Positions 37,281 through 45,443 of a stretch of 64,000 bases of DNA are shown here, piece after piece. Origin of the DNA: Paenarthrobacter nitroguajacolicus (GTDB taxonomy: Bacteria; Actinomycetota; Actinomycetes; Actinomycetales; Micrococcaceae); the NCBI RefSeq assembly GCF_007786235.1, contig NZ_VNFK01000004.1, positions 1 through 64,000 of the forward strand, given 5' to 3'. The notes beneath the pieces are model-generated. The model saw only the letters and a program-made list of their open reading frames with translations. It was not told the DNA's origin and ran no database searches. Numbering within the stretch: position 1 is the first letter of the stretch; each line of letters begins with the position of its first letter. The translations under genes were made by a program, and so were the position numbers.

Positions 37281-37721
37281 CTCGTTGGCGTCGATCTCAG
37301 CGAATACTTTCTGGGCAGTCTTGAAGGCCGAGTTGGCCGACGGCACACTGCAATAGATGGCGGTCTGCAACAGGATTTCCTTGATTTCGTCCCTGCTCAG
37401 GCCGTTGTTGAGGGCTGCCCGGACGTGCATGGCCAGCTCCTCCCAGTGACCGTGCGCCACCAGCGCCGTGAGGGTGACGGCGGAGCGCATTTGCCGGCTC
37501 AGCCCGGGCCGCGTCCAGATGCCACCCCAGGCGATCCTGGTGATCATGTCCTGGTAGTCCTCGGTAAAGGAATCCTTGTTGGCGTTCGCCCGGTCCACGT
37601 GCGCGTCGCCGAGCACTTCGCGGCGGACCACCATGCCGGCGTCGTAAATGTCCTGCGCGGTGGCATCCGCCTGCACGGCACCATTCCGCCCGGCGTCATT
37701 CAGCTCAGTTGAAGAGGTCAT
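37272..37721 (-). CDS. pcaC: 4-carboxymuconolactone decarboxylase
   Basis: 149-residue single-domain decarboxylase; GIWTRPGLSRQMRSAVTLTALVAHGHWEELAMHVRAALNNGLSRDEIKEILLQTAIYCSVPSANSAF contains the family active-site region with the catalytic Glu-Cys-His set. It is a separate gene here, not fused to PcaD as PcaL in many Streptomyces and Rhodococcus strains. It overlaps pcaD by 4 bases. Confidence 0.96.
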   Translation of the reverse strand: MTSSTELNDAGRNGAVQADATAQDIYDAGMVVRREVLGDAHVDRANANKDSFTEDYQDMITRIAWGGIWTRPGLSRQMRSAVTLTALVAHGHWEELAMHVRAALNNGLSRDEIKEILLQTAIYCSVPSANSAFKTAQKVFAEIDANEPN

Positions 37722-38521
37722 CGTCCGTTCTCCTTCATGAAAGTGCGCATGAGTTCGGCCACCACGGCCGGCGCTTCTGCGGGCGCCAGGTGCGCGACGC
37801 CGTCGAGCGTTTCCACCACAGCGATACCGCCACCCGAGCGAATCCCGGCGGCTGTCTCTTCAGCGAGCGACGGCGGCGCTACTGAATCCTCGACGCCCGC
37901 GATTACCTGGGTGGGGACAGTAATGCCGCCGAGCTGCTCGCGGACGTCGAATGCGGCGAGGGCTTCGCAGCAGAACGAGTAGCCGAAGCGGTCGGCGTCG
38001 CGGAGGGCGTGCAGCAGGCGGCTGCTGATCTCCGGCCGGCGGTCCATGAAGCCCGGGCCGAACCAACGTTCCGCGGAACCCTGGATCATCACGGGTGTAC
38101 CGAGTTTGCGCACGGTTTCGGCGCGCTCAAGCCAGCCTTCGGGGGTGCCCAGCTTGGCGCCGCTGCACTGGACGGACAGGCTGCGGAGGCGATCACCGTG
38201 CTTGATGCCGAGCTGCAGGCCAGTGGCCCCTCCCAGCGAGACGCCCGCATAGTGGAAGGTCGCACCCGGACTCACCGAATCAACCAAATCGACGACGGCG
38301 TCAGCCAGTTCCGCGATGTCGAAACCTTCGGTGGTGGTCGGCGAGATGCCGTGGCCGGGGAGGTCCCAGCCGACGATGTCGTAGTCGTCGCCCAAGAGGG
38401 CCGCGGTTTCCGTCCAGAGAATTGTGGACGTGCCCAGCGATGGCCCTACCACCAGGAGCGGTTTGGCTCCAAGTTCGCGCTGCGGGGACAGCAGCACGGC
38501 CTTGACAGTTGGCTTAGCCAC
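37718..38521 (-). CDS. pcaD: 3-oxoadipate enol-lactonase
   Basis: 267-residue alpha/beta hydrolase. The oxyanion/substrate region is LVVGPSLGTSTILW, the nucleophile elbow is YAGVSLGGATGLQ (Ser), and the acid and base follow in the C-terminal part (GVEDSVAPP, DGVAHLAPAEAP). Hydrolyses 3-oxoadipate enol-lactone to 3-oxoadipate. Overlaps pcaB by 8 bases and pcaC by 4. Confidence 0.95.
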   Translation of the reverse strand: MAKPTVKAVLLSPQRELGAKPLLVVGPSLGTSTILWTETAALLGDDYDIVGWDLPGHGISPTTTEGFDIAELADAVVDLVDSVSPGATFHYAGVSLGGATGLQLGIKHGDRLRSLSVQCSGAKLGTPEGWLERAETVRKLGTPVMIQGSAERWFGPGFMDRRPEISSRLLHALRDADRFGYSFCCEALAAFDVREQLGGITVPTQVIAGVEDSVAPPSLAEETAAGIRSGGGIAVVETLDGVAHLAPAEAPAVVAELMRTFMKENGR

Positions 38522-39953
38522 GAGGGGCTCCCTTCAATGAGGTTCCTGTGTTGTCGGCTGCTTTGGCGAAGTCGGGGTAGGCAGCGAGGATCCGGCGGTT
38601 GATCTCCTGGGCTTCGCCTAGGTAGCTCGCGGGGTCCAGGAGCGCTTCGAGTTCCGCGTCGGACAGATTGTCCGCAGGCACCGTTTCACGCAGCAGCTTG
38701 GTGTAGATGCGGGACTGCTCCGCGGCGGGTGCCTTCAGGGTTTCGTCGACGACGGCCTGCAGCTTCTGCTTTCCGTCCTCGCCGAGCAGAGGTGCGACGG
38801 CGGCCGCTACGCCTTCGCTGAGCAGCAGCGGTCCCGAGAGTTCCAGGTTCCGCCGCATCGCCTCGGGGAAGACACGGAGGCCTTCTGTCAGCTCCCGGAG
38901 GTGGCCGGCTGCGCCCAAGGCCAGCGCTAGCAATTGCCGCAGGGCCGGCCATTCACTATGCCAGGCGCCGTCCGGGCGTTCGTCATTGAAGGTGGCCGCT
39001 GCCAGGTGAAGTTGCGATGCGAGGCCGGGCGCCTGCAACGCTGCACTGCGAATAAGCACGGACAGTACGGGGTTCTGCTTCTGCGGCATGGCCGAGGAAA
39101 CTCCCCGCCCGGCGGCCAACGGTTCGCCGAGTTCGGCAACCTCCGGACGGCTCAGGAACAGCAGGTCGGCGGCGATCTTCCCGAAGGAATCGATGAGCGC
39201 GGCAAGTCCGTCGCCGAGCGCCGTGACGGACAGGCGGTTGGTGTGCCACGGCGCCGCTGCCGGGGCCAGGCCCAGCGTGGACGCCAGAGAATCGGCCAAC
39301 GTGAACGGAGTTGAACCCGAGCCCGCCGTCAGCTTGGTCCCCGAGGCCAACGTCCCGCCGGCCCCGCCGAACTGGACCGGCAACGCAAGCGATGCCAAAC
39401 GTGAAGCCGCGGCCGCGACGCCTTGGAACCACTGCGCTGCTTTGAGCCCGAACGCGTACGGAAGCGCATGCTGCGTCAGGCTCCTGCCCACGCACAGGGT
39501 GTCCGCATGCTGTTCCGCCAAGGTGGCGAGCGCCGTCGTCGTGCCTTTGACGTCAACCAGCAGCGCGGAAACGGCGCGACTGGCGAGCAGCATCAGGGCG
39601 GAGTCGAGGACGTCCTGGCTGGTGAGCGAGGTGTGGACCGCCTTGCCCGCGCCGATCCCGTCAGCGTCCAGGGACTTGACGCGGGTGCGCAGGTCGCTGA
39701 GCAACGGAATCACCGGATTGCCGCCGCCTTGGGCACGTTCAGCGATAGCGGCAGCGTCGTAGGAAGAGGGATCGGCGGCTTCGGCCACCACAGCGGCGGA
39801 TCCGGCGGGGACGAGCCCAGCCTCCTCGAGGACGGCAGCCCAGGAGGCTTCGACGTCGAGGATTGCCGCGATCACGGCACGGTCGCCCGTCAGCGACGCC
39901 ACAGCAGTCGACGCCGTAACGGGGCTAAGGAGGCCGAAGTCGCCGTTGGTCAT
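38514..39953 (-). CDS. pcaB: 3-carboxy-cis,cis-muconate cycloisomerase
   Basis: 479-residue member of the fumarase/aspartase superfamily. The signature loop is SSAMPQKQNPVLS, with the TSLTSQDVLDSALML and ALPYAFGLKAAQW segments as further markers. Forms 4-carboxymuconolactone from the PcaHG product. It starts with ATGA overlap on pcaG. Confidence 0.96.
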   Translation of the reverse strand: MTNGDFGLLSPVTASTAVASLTGDRAVIAAILDVEASWAAVLEEAGLVPAGSAAVVAEAADPSSYDAAAIAERAQGGGNPVIPLLSDLRTRVKSLDADGIGAGKAVHTSLTSQDVLDSALMLLASRAVSALLVDVKGTTTALATLAEQHADTLCVGRSLTQHALPYAFGLKAAQWFQGVAAAASRLASLALPVQFGGAGGTLASGTKLTAGSGSTPFTLADSLASTLGLAPAAAPWHTNRLSVTALGDGLAALIDSFGKIAADLLFLSRPEVAELGEPLAAGRGVSSAMPQKQNPVLSVLIRSAALQAPGLASQLHLAAATFNDERPDGAWHSEWPALRQLLALALGAAGHLRELTEGLRVFPEAMRRNLELSGPLLLSEGVAAAVAPLLGEDGKQKLQAVVDETLKAPAAEQSRIYTKLLRETVPADNLSDAELEALLDPASYLGEAQEINRRILAAYPDFAKAADNTGTSLKGAPRG

Positions 39954-40555
39954 GCGGGGGCGTCCTGGTTGTTGCCGACGCTGTTGTCCAGCGACCCGTC
40001 CTGCTGGAAGTCCAGGAACACGGTCTCGTCGCCGCCCTGCAGGCGGATGTCCCAGGTAAGCCCGCCATCGGGGTCGCGACGGGCGATGAGCGTCTTGCGG
40101 CGTTCCGGATCCAGGGAGCTCAGCAAAGGATCATTGGCCAGTGCTTCCTCGTTTTCCGGCAGGTACACGCGGGTGAAGAGGCGGTTCATGAGGCCGCGGG
40201 CGAAAACGGCCACCGAGATGAACGCTGCCGCTCCGGGCTTGGTGGGACCCGGGTTGACCGTGGTGAAGGTGTATACACCGGAGTTCCCCACGGAGCCGCG
40301 GCCCCAGCCGGTAAAGGTGTAGCCGTCTCGAACCAAGGAGCCGGTGCGCTGGACGATGTTGCCCTCGGAGTCCGGCTGCCAGATCTCCAGGATGGCGTCC
40401 GGAATGGTGTTCCCGGCGCCGTCGTACACCGTGCCTTGGAGGCGGATGCTGCCGGGGCTGCCGGGAGCCAGGAGTTCGTTGTCCTTGGTGAAGGGGAGGG
40501 CGTAACCGTAGAAGGGGCCAACGGTCTGACCCGGTGTGGGTGCCAGCTTGCTCAT
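39950..40555 (-). CDS. pcaG: Protocatechuate 3,4-dioxygenase subunit alpha
   Basis: 201 residues with the intradiol alpha-subunit pattern TPGQTVGPFYGYALPF at the N-terminus, IPDAILEIWQPDSEGN and IRLQGGDETVFLDF at the C-terminus. The alpha subunit lacks the full iron site and forms the active-site wall. SD GAGGAG overlaps the pcaH stop, so stoichiometric coupling with pcaH is expected. Confidence 0.96.
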   Translation of the reverse strand: MSKLAPTPGQTVGPFYGYALPFTKDNELLAPGSPGSIRLQGTVYDGAGNTIPDAILEIWQPDSEGNIVQRTGSLVRDGYTFTGWGRGSVGNSGVYTFTTVNPGPTKPGAAAFISVAVFARGLMNRLFTRVYLPENEEALANDPLLSSLDPERRKTLIARRDPDGGLTWDIRLQGGDETVFLDFQQDGSLDNSVGNNQDAPA

Positions 40556-40559
40556 GCGC

Positions 40560-41429
40560 TTACTCCTCGTCCCCGGCGTCGCCGTATGCTTCGTTTTCCG
40601 TCCAGGTCCGCTTGGAGCCGGTCAGGATGATGTCCCACTTGTAGCCGAGGGCCCACTCGGGGCTGGTCAGCTCGTGATCGTACTGTGCCACCAGGCGGTC
40701 GCGGGCGTCCTGGTCCACGATCGATTGGTAGATGGGGTCCAGCGGGAAGAGCTGGTCGCCCGGGAAGTACATCTGGGTGACGATGCGCTGCGTGAACTCC
40801 GAGCCGAACATGGAGAAGTGGATGTGGGCCGGGCGCCAGGCGTTGAGGTGGTTCTTCCACGGGTACGCGCCGGGCTTGATGGTGGTGAAGCTGTAGGAAC
40901 CGTCCGTACCGGTGATGCAGCGACCCACGCCCGTGAAGTTGGGATCCAGCGGTGCGGGGTGCTGGTCGCGCTTGTGGATGTAGCGGCCTGATGCGTTGGC
41001 CTGCCAGATTTCCACGAGCTGACCGGCAACCGGGCGGCCGTCGCCATCAAGGACGCGGCCGGCGACGATGATGCGCTCACCCTGTGGCTCGCCGTTGTGC
41101 TGGATGGTCAGGTCCGATTCCAGTGCGTGCACGTCCTGGTGCCCGAACGCCGGCGAGTAGAGCTCGATGGTTTCCGGGTCCGCGTGGTGCAGGCTCTTGG
41201 TGGGGTGGCGCAGGATGCTGCTCCGGTAAGGGGAGTAGTCCAGGCGCGGCATGGTTTCGGGACCCTTGCCGTTCTTCAGCGCCTGGGCATAACGGTCCCC
41301 GATGGCCTGGATCTCAGCGCTGAGATCCGCTTGGGTTTCCACTTTCTTGGAATCGTGCGCGGCGTGTGGCTCAGCGGGCGGCACGAGCTCCTCGGATTCG
41401 AGCTGCTGGACGGTCTGGTCTTGCGGCAC
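40560..41429 (-). CDS. pcaH: Protocatechuate 3,4-dioxygenase subunit beta
   Basis: 289 residues. The Fe(III) ligands are recognisable by spacing: Tyr150 (SGRYIHKRD), Tyr189 (PGAYPWKN), His202 and His204 (RPAHIHF); the 39- and 13-residue gaps equal those of the Pseudomonas enzyme (Tyr408, Tyr447, His460). Start is the GTG at 41429, with AAAGGAG 7 bases upstream; the long upstream opening overlaps the QuiC-type gene and is rejected. The N-terminal 60 residues are longer than in Pseudomonas PcaH. Cleaves protocatechuate between the hydroxyls. Confidence 0.97.
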   Translation of the reverse strand: MPQDQTVQQLESEELVPPAEPHAAHDSKKVETQADLSAEIQAIGDRYAQALKNGKGPETMPRLDYSPYRSSILRHPTKSLHHADPETIELYSPAFGHQDVHALESDLTIQHNGEPQGERIIVAGRVLDGDGRPVAGQLVEIWQANASGRYIHKRDQHPAPLDPNFTGVGRCITGTDGSYSFTTIKPGAYPWKNHLNAWRPAHIHFSMFGSEFTQRIVTQMYFPGDQLFPLDPIYQSIVDQDARDRLVAQYDHELTSPEWALGYKWDIILTGSKRTWTENEAYGDAGDEE

Positions 41430-41478
41430 AGCCGGCTCCTTTCGGTTGATGGTTCTCTGTGGTTTATGGGCAGCGGGC

Positions 41479-43350
41479 CTAGGCCCGGTGGAGCGAGTCG
41501 TATTGGACGGCGTGGCGCACCGGAGCGTTGGGCGCCCCGTAACCGTCGTAGTTGCCTCGACGCTCCACCATTTCGAAGAACACACTGCCCACGGTGGCGG
41601 TGTAGAAGTGGAGGAATTCGCCGTTGGCGTCCCGGTCATACAGGAGGTTGAGTTCCTTGAGGGTGGCCAGGAAGCCGGGTTCGAGATCGAACCGGGCGTC
41701 CAGGTCCTCGTAGTAATTGGCGGGAATCTGGAGGAACTCGAGGCCGCGATCCCGTGCGGACCGGGCCGTGGCCACGAGGTCGCCCACGGCGAAGGCGATG
41801 TGTTCCTGGTACGTTTTGCGGGCGCTTTGCGCTTGCTGTGCCGGCGCCAGGTTGAGCACCAGCCTGACAGCCCCATCCGTGGTCTCCATGACCTGCGAGC
41901 GCACCAAGCCGCTGGGGCTGGGAACTTCGGCAAACGGCTGCGGTTCCAAGGCCAAAGCGCTGGTGTAGAAGAGGACGGCTTCGTCAAAGTGCTGCCACGG
42001 CTGGGCGAGGTTCACGTGGTCAATCACAGCGTTCTGCGCGCTGGAAACGTGTTCCAAGCCCTCGCCGAACTCGTGGGTCCACGCGGCGGTGCCGTCCGGG
42101 CTTCCCTGGCAGAGGAAGATTTCGGTGGAGTCCGGTGCGGAGATGCCTTGGAAGACTTCTTCGTCGGCTTGGACCTTGCGGGCCACCACGGGCGCCTTGA
42201 GTTGCTGGGCCCGAGCGGAGGCAATCACTGGCGAATCGACGTCGAACCCCAAAGCGGCGATAGCCGGTTCCGAGTGCGAGGCCGCTTGCTCGTTGATGAT
42301 CACGCGAGCTTGGCCCATGGTCCAGAGCTGGACATCCTTGGTGCGGTGGCGGCCCTCGAATTCGAAGCCGAGTTGGCCCAGGAGCTTCTCCAGCTGCGCG
42401 GTGTCGTCGGCCTTGACCTCGGCGAAGTTGAAGCCGGCGGGTTCGTTCACCTTGGGCAGCGTGGCCAGTTCCATGGGATAACGACGGCGGGACGCGCTGC
42501 CGTTGCCTGCTGCGGTTTCGCTGGAGGTGCTTGCGAGCCACTTGGCGCTCTGCTCCTCCAGCCAGATCAGGGAACGCATGGCATCCACGGCCGTGCGCTC
42601 AACGTCCGACTGGCGGAACACGTCGTTGAACACTTCCAGGGACACCGGGCCCGTGTAGCCGGCGCGGACCACGTGGCCCATGAACTTGGCGAGATCGAAC
42701 TGCCCTTCGCCGGGGAACACTCGGTAATGGCGGCTCCAGGACAGCACGTCCATGGAGAGCTTGGGGGCGTCGGCCACCTGGACGAAGAAGATCTTCTCCG
42801 CGTTGATCTGCTCGATCGGCGCAGTGTCCCAGTCGCGGGAGAGGATGTGGAACGAGTCCAGGCAGGTGCCAAGGTTGGGATGGTCCACCATCTCCACCAG
42901 GCGGTACGCATGCTCATAGTCGTTGACGTATTTGCCCCAGGCCAAGGCTTCATAGGCAACCTTGACGCCGTGATCCCCGGCCAGCTCGGCGAGTTCGGCC
43001 AGCTGGGAGGCGCGGAGTTCGTCGTCGTCGATGGTTGCCGTGGCCACGTTGGAGCAGACCAGGATGGTGTCCATGCCCAAGCGGGACATGAGCTTGAACT
43101 TGGCCTCCGCCCGGCGAAGGTTGGCTTTGAGCAGGTCCGGGGTGACGCCGTCGAAATCCCGGAACGGCTGGTACAGATCGAGGCCCAAGCCGAGGTCGGC
43201 GGCCATCGTCCGGACTTCCTCCGGGATGTGCGGGGACGTGACGAGGTCCTGCTCGAAGATCTCGATGCCGTCGAAGCCCGCAATGGCGCAGGCCTGCATC
43301 TTCTCCTTCAGGGTGCCGGACAGGCAGACCGTGGCGATTCCGGTGCGCAT
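41479..43350 (-). CDS. quiC: 3-Dehydroshikimate dehydratase fused to a VOC/HPPD-like domain (QuiC1 type)
   Basis: 623 residues. About 1-270 form a xylose-isomerase-like TIM barrel (RTGIATVCLSGTLKEKMQACAIAGFDGIEIFE, AYEALAWGKYVNDY, LDSFHILSRDWDT, SLEVFNDVFR), the metal-dependent 3-dehydroshikimate dehydratase fold. About 290-620 form a 4-hydroxyphenylpyruvate-dioxygenase-like VOC domain. This is the QuiC1 arrangement known from Pseudomonas; the dehydratase half makes protocatechuate. The ATG shares one base with the stop of the shikimate dehydrogenase gene (TGATG). It feeds pcaHG directly downstream. Confidence 0.93.
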   Translation of the reverse strand: MRTGIATVCLSGTLKEKMQACAIAGFDGIEIFEQDLVTSPHIPEEVRTMAADLGLGLDLYQPFRDFDGVTPDLLKANLRRAEAKFKLMSRLGMDTILVCSNVATATIDDDELRASQLAELAELAGDHGVKVAYEALAWGKYVNDYEHAYRLVEMVDHPNLGTCLDSFHILSRDWDTAPIEQINAEKIFFVQVADAPKLSMDVLSWSRHYRVFPGEGQFDLAKFMGHVVRAGYTGPVSLEVFNDVFRQSDVERTAVDAMRSLIWLEEQSAKWLASTSSETAAGNGSASRRRYPMELATLPKVNEPAGFNFAEVKADDTAQLEKLLGQLGFEFEGRHRTKDVQLWTMGQARVIINEQAASHSEPAIAALGFDVDSPVIASARAQQLKAPVVARKVQADEEVFQGISAPDSTEIFLCQGSPDGTAAWTHEFGEGLEHVSSAQNAVIDHVNLAQPWQHFDEAVLFYTSALALEPQPFAEVPSPSGLVRSQVMETTDGAVRLVLNLAPAQQAQSARKTYQEHIAFAVGDLVATARSARDRGLEFLQIPANYYEDLDARFDLEPGFLATLKELNLLYDRDANGEFLHFYTATVGSVFFEMVERRGNYDGYGAPNAPVRHAVQYDSLHRA

Positions 43351-44264
43351 CAGTGGCCTGCCTTCGTCAGCTCAGGGGCCCGGGCGGCGGCGGCGTCTTC
43401 TACCGCGATCAGCTCCAGGAAATGTGCCCGCATGCGGTCGCGGTCGGCTTCGCGACCAGTGATGAGCTGGAAGGCGTCGGCCGCCTGGCCCACAGCCATC
43501 CTGCCGCCGTCGAGGACTTTGCAGCCCTTGGCCCGCGCCTCGCGGACCAGCTGTGTATCGATGGGGCGGTAGACGATGTCCGCTACCCAGTGGCGTGGTT
43601 CCAGGAGTTCGATGTCCAGGGGCAGGCCCGGGTGTGCGGCCATGCCGATCGGCGTGCAGTGCACCAGGCCGTCCGCGAGGTGCATGATGTCGCTCAGCTC
43701 TGCGGTTGTGCGGGGCGTGACGACGGCTGTGGGGAAGAGTTCGCCCAGCTCAGCGGCACGTTCCGCCGCGCGGGCAGGATCCACGTCCACCAGGTCCAGG
43801 GTGGTGACACCGGCCTTAAGGAGCGCGTAAGCGACGGCCGAACCGGCCCCGCCGGCGCCAAGCTGGACGACGCGGCCCAAGGTGGCGTCCGGAAGTCCAT
43901 CCCTCAAGGCCGAACCGAAGCCGGAGAAGTCCGTGTTGTGTCCGATGAACCGGCCGTCCTGGATCAGGACGGTATTGACGGCACCCAGGCGCGCGGCGTC
44001 GTCGGAAATTTCATCAAGGTGCCCAAGCACCAGCTGCTTGCACGGGTGCGTGATGTTCAGTCCGTTGAAGCCCAGGCGCTGGGCTGCGGTGAGGAGGTCC
44101 CCGACGGCGGCGGCCGGCAATGCGAGTTCCAGCAGGTCGATGGGGCGGTACAGCAAGCGAAGGCCCTGCACATCGGCTTCGCGTTCGTGCATGGGCGGCG
44201 TGAGCGACGGCATGACGCCTTCGCCTATGAGGCCCACCAGAACGGACTCGGCTCGGTTGCTCAT
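43350..44264 (-). CDS. Shikimate/quinate 5-dehydrogenase
   Basis: 304 residues with the AroE-type layout: GEGVMPSLTPPMHEREA near the N-terminus (catabolic AroE-like variant), GLNITHPCKQ with the catalytic Lys, NTDFSGFG, and the dinucleotide site VVQLGAGGAGSAVAYALL. AAGGAGC precedes the ATG. Placed upstream of quiC-pcaHG it is a catabolic shikimate (or quinate) dehydrogenase rather than the biosynthetic AroE. No dehydroquinate dehydratase gene is in the window, so full quinate use would need one from elsewhere. Confidence 0.9.
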   Translation of the reverse strand: MSNRAESVLVGLIGEGVMPSLTPPMHEREADVQGLRLLYRPIDLLELALPAAAVGDLLTAAQRLGFNGLNITHPCKQLVLGHLDEISDDAARLGAVNTVLIQDGRFIGHNTDFSGFGSALRDGLPDATLGRVVQLGAGGAGSAVAYALLKAGVTTLDLVDVDPARAAERAAELGELFPTAVVTPRTTAELSDIMHLADGLVHCTPIGMAAHPGLPLDIELLEPRHWVADIVYRPIDTQLVREARAKGCKVLDGGRMAVGQAADAFQLITGREADRDRMRAHFLELIAVEDAAAARAPELTKAGH

Positions 44265-44352
44265 CCTAAAGCTCCTTTGACTTCAGCACCGCCGGGCGTT
44301 TGGCGCTTTCTGGGGCGCCGCTTCCCGGGGTGTTATTTAGGTTACTACAAGT

Positions 44353-44386
44353 GTTCATATTCCGCACGCTTGTTCTTATCGCGAAC
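44353..44386 (-). promoter_or_regulatory. Two PcaR/IclR-type operator sites before the shikimate-pca block
   Basis: GTTCATATTCCGCAC (44353-44367) and GTTCTTATCGCGAAC (44372-44386) are spaced 19 bases apart. The first has the same arms and N7 spacing as the PcaR site I recall from Pseudomonas (GTTC-N7-GCAC); the second is a perfect 4+4 inverted repeat GTTC-N7-GAAC. They lie about 90-120 bases upstream of the first gene of the block. Confidence 0.6.
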
Positions 44387-44402
44387 ATCTTGGGGGCGCG
44401 CA

Positions 44403-44468
44403 CTCAACTAGCTGACATTTGTGGTTGTTCTGAGCGCTGATAACAACCACAAATGCCAGTCAGTTGGG
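44403..44468. repeat. 66-base palindromic element, family B, copy 2 (after the IclR gene)
   Basis: 27-base arms (44403-44429 and 44442-44468) pair at 23 of 27 positions, loop 12 bases. It is homologous to the unit at 37215-37280 over its whole length. It lies 1 base beyond the IclR stop and probably ends that transcript while separating it from the shikimate-pca promoter. Confidence 0.85.
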
Positions 44469-44469
44469 A

Positions 44470-45240
44470 TCAGCGCTGGGGCAGGCGGGCCGCGAGTTCA
44501 GCCGCGGCTTCCTGCAGGGTGGGCACATGGGCGATGAGTTCCTCCATGGTGAGGCGGAAGACCGGCACCGCAGTGGCCAGTGACGCGAAAGCATGGCCCT
44601 GGGAGTTGAGGACCGGCACGGCCACGGCGCGCATGCCGATCTCGTTTTCTTCATCCATCACGGCGTAGCCCTGGCGACGAACCTGCTCGATCTCCTCGCG
44701 GAACTTGTCGCGGTCAGTAATGGAGTGCTCGGTCAGGGGATCCAGGGGGAGCTCCTCCAGGAGACGCTTCCGCTCGATCTCGTCCTCGAAAGCGACGATC
44801 GCCTTGCCCACGGAGGTTGTGTGCAGCGCACCCAGATGGCCGGGGTCGCTGGTGACGCGGAAGGTCTTGGGGCCGTCCACCTTGTTGACCGTGAGGTGAT
44901 GGTTGCCGTCGCGGACAGACAGGATGGTGGCCTCGTTAGTGCGCTCGGTGACCCGCTGGAGGACAGGCAGTGCTGTTGCTGCAAAGCCGTGGTGATTCGA
45001 AACCCGTTGGCCGAGTTGGAACACCCGCAAACCCAAGTGGTAACGGCGCCCATCCGGCTCGTAGTCGACGAAGCCATCACGCGTGAGCGAACCCAGCAGG
45101 CGATAGGTGGTGCTGAACGGCAGGCTGGCACTCCTGGCCAGATCCGCCGCGCTTGCACCACGCGGTTCATTGCCCAGAAGTACCAGCAGGCTCAGGGCTT
45201 TGCCGACCATGTCGGTCTTTGTGTCCTCTTTCACACTCAT
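44470..45240 (-). CDS. IclR-family transcriptional regulator
   Basis: 256 residues. The N-terminal HTH is VGKALSLLVLLGNEPRGASAADLARSASLPFSTTYRLLGSLTRDGFV, followed by the IclR effector domain with HLGALHTTSVGKAIVAF and GYAVMDEENEIGMRAVAVPV. Divergent from the ShiA-like transporter, with a perfect palindrome 9 bases upstream of its start and a matching half-site at 45341. It probably controls the transporter and itself in response to shikimate, quinate or an intermediate. Distinct from pcaR by operator sequence. Confidence 0.9.
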   Translation of the reverse strand: MSVKEDTKTDMVGKALSLLVLLGNEPRGASAADLARSASLPFSTTYRLLGSLTRDGFVDYEPDGRRYHLGLRVFQLGQRVSNHHGFAATALPVLQRVTERTNEATILSVRDGNHHLTVNKVDGPKTFRVTSDPGHLGALHTTSVGKAIVAFEDEIERKRLLEELPLDPLTEHSITDRDKFREEIEQVRRQGYAVMDEENEIGMRAVAVPVLNSQGHAFASLATAVPVFRLTMEELIAHVPTLQEAAAELAARLPQR

Positions 45241-45248
45241 AACTCGAT

Positions 45249-45267
45249 GCTCTCACATAGTGAGAGC
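45249..45267. promoter_or_regulatory. IclR operator GCTCTCAC-ATA-GTGAGAGC
   Basis: Perfect 8+8 inverted repeat with a 3-base spacer just ahead of the IclR gene. The same half-site GCTCTCAC recurs at 45341-45348, followed by a weak second half (GTGGTTAC), downstream of the transporter promoter. Confidence 0.65.
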
Positions 45268-45292
45268 TATTTCTAGATGGTGGTGACATCTC

Positions 45293-45322
45293 TTGACAAG
45301 TGACCCCACTCACAGCCACTAT
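45293..45322 (+). promoter_or_regulatory. Promoter of the ShiA-like transporter
   Basis: TTGACA (45293-45298) and CACTAT (45317-45322) with an 18-base spacer. The second GCTCTCAC half-site lies about 20 bases further downstream, in position to block elongation or initiation. Confidence 0.45.
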
Positions 45323-45443
45323 TGCTGTATTGCACAAGTAGCTCTCACCATGTGGTTACTTTCGGGATGATCCGGCCGCACCTCGCTCTGGTCTTCCCTA
45401 AGAAGCTAGATCCGCGACATCGTCGTCACAGAAGGAACCTCCC

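Noticed and set aside
40560..41987. Longer pcaH start far upstream of the GTG at 41429
   Set aside because: The extension overlaps the quiC-type coding region on the same strand in another frame and has no PcaH similarity; the GTG has a good SD.
41302..43572. Open frame of 756 codons on the plus strand over pcaH and quiC
   Set aside because: Antisense to well-defined enzymes with conserved metal ligands; composition typical of shadow frames.
43350..44264. Biosynthetic aroE
   Set aside because: Its position directly upstream of a dehydroshikimate dehydratase and pcaHG, and the variant N-terminal motif, favour a catabolic enzyme.
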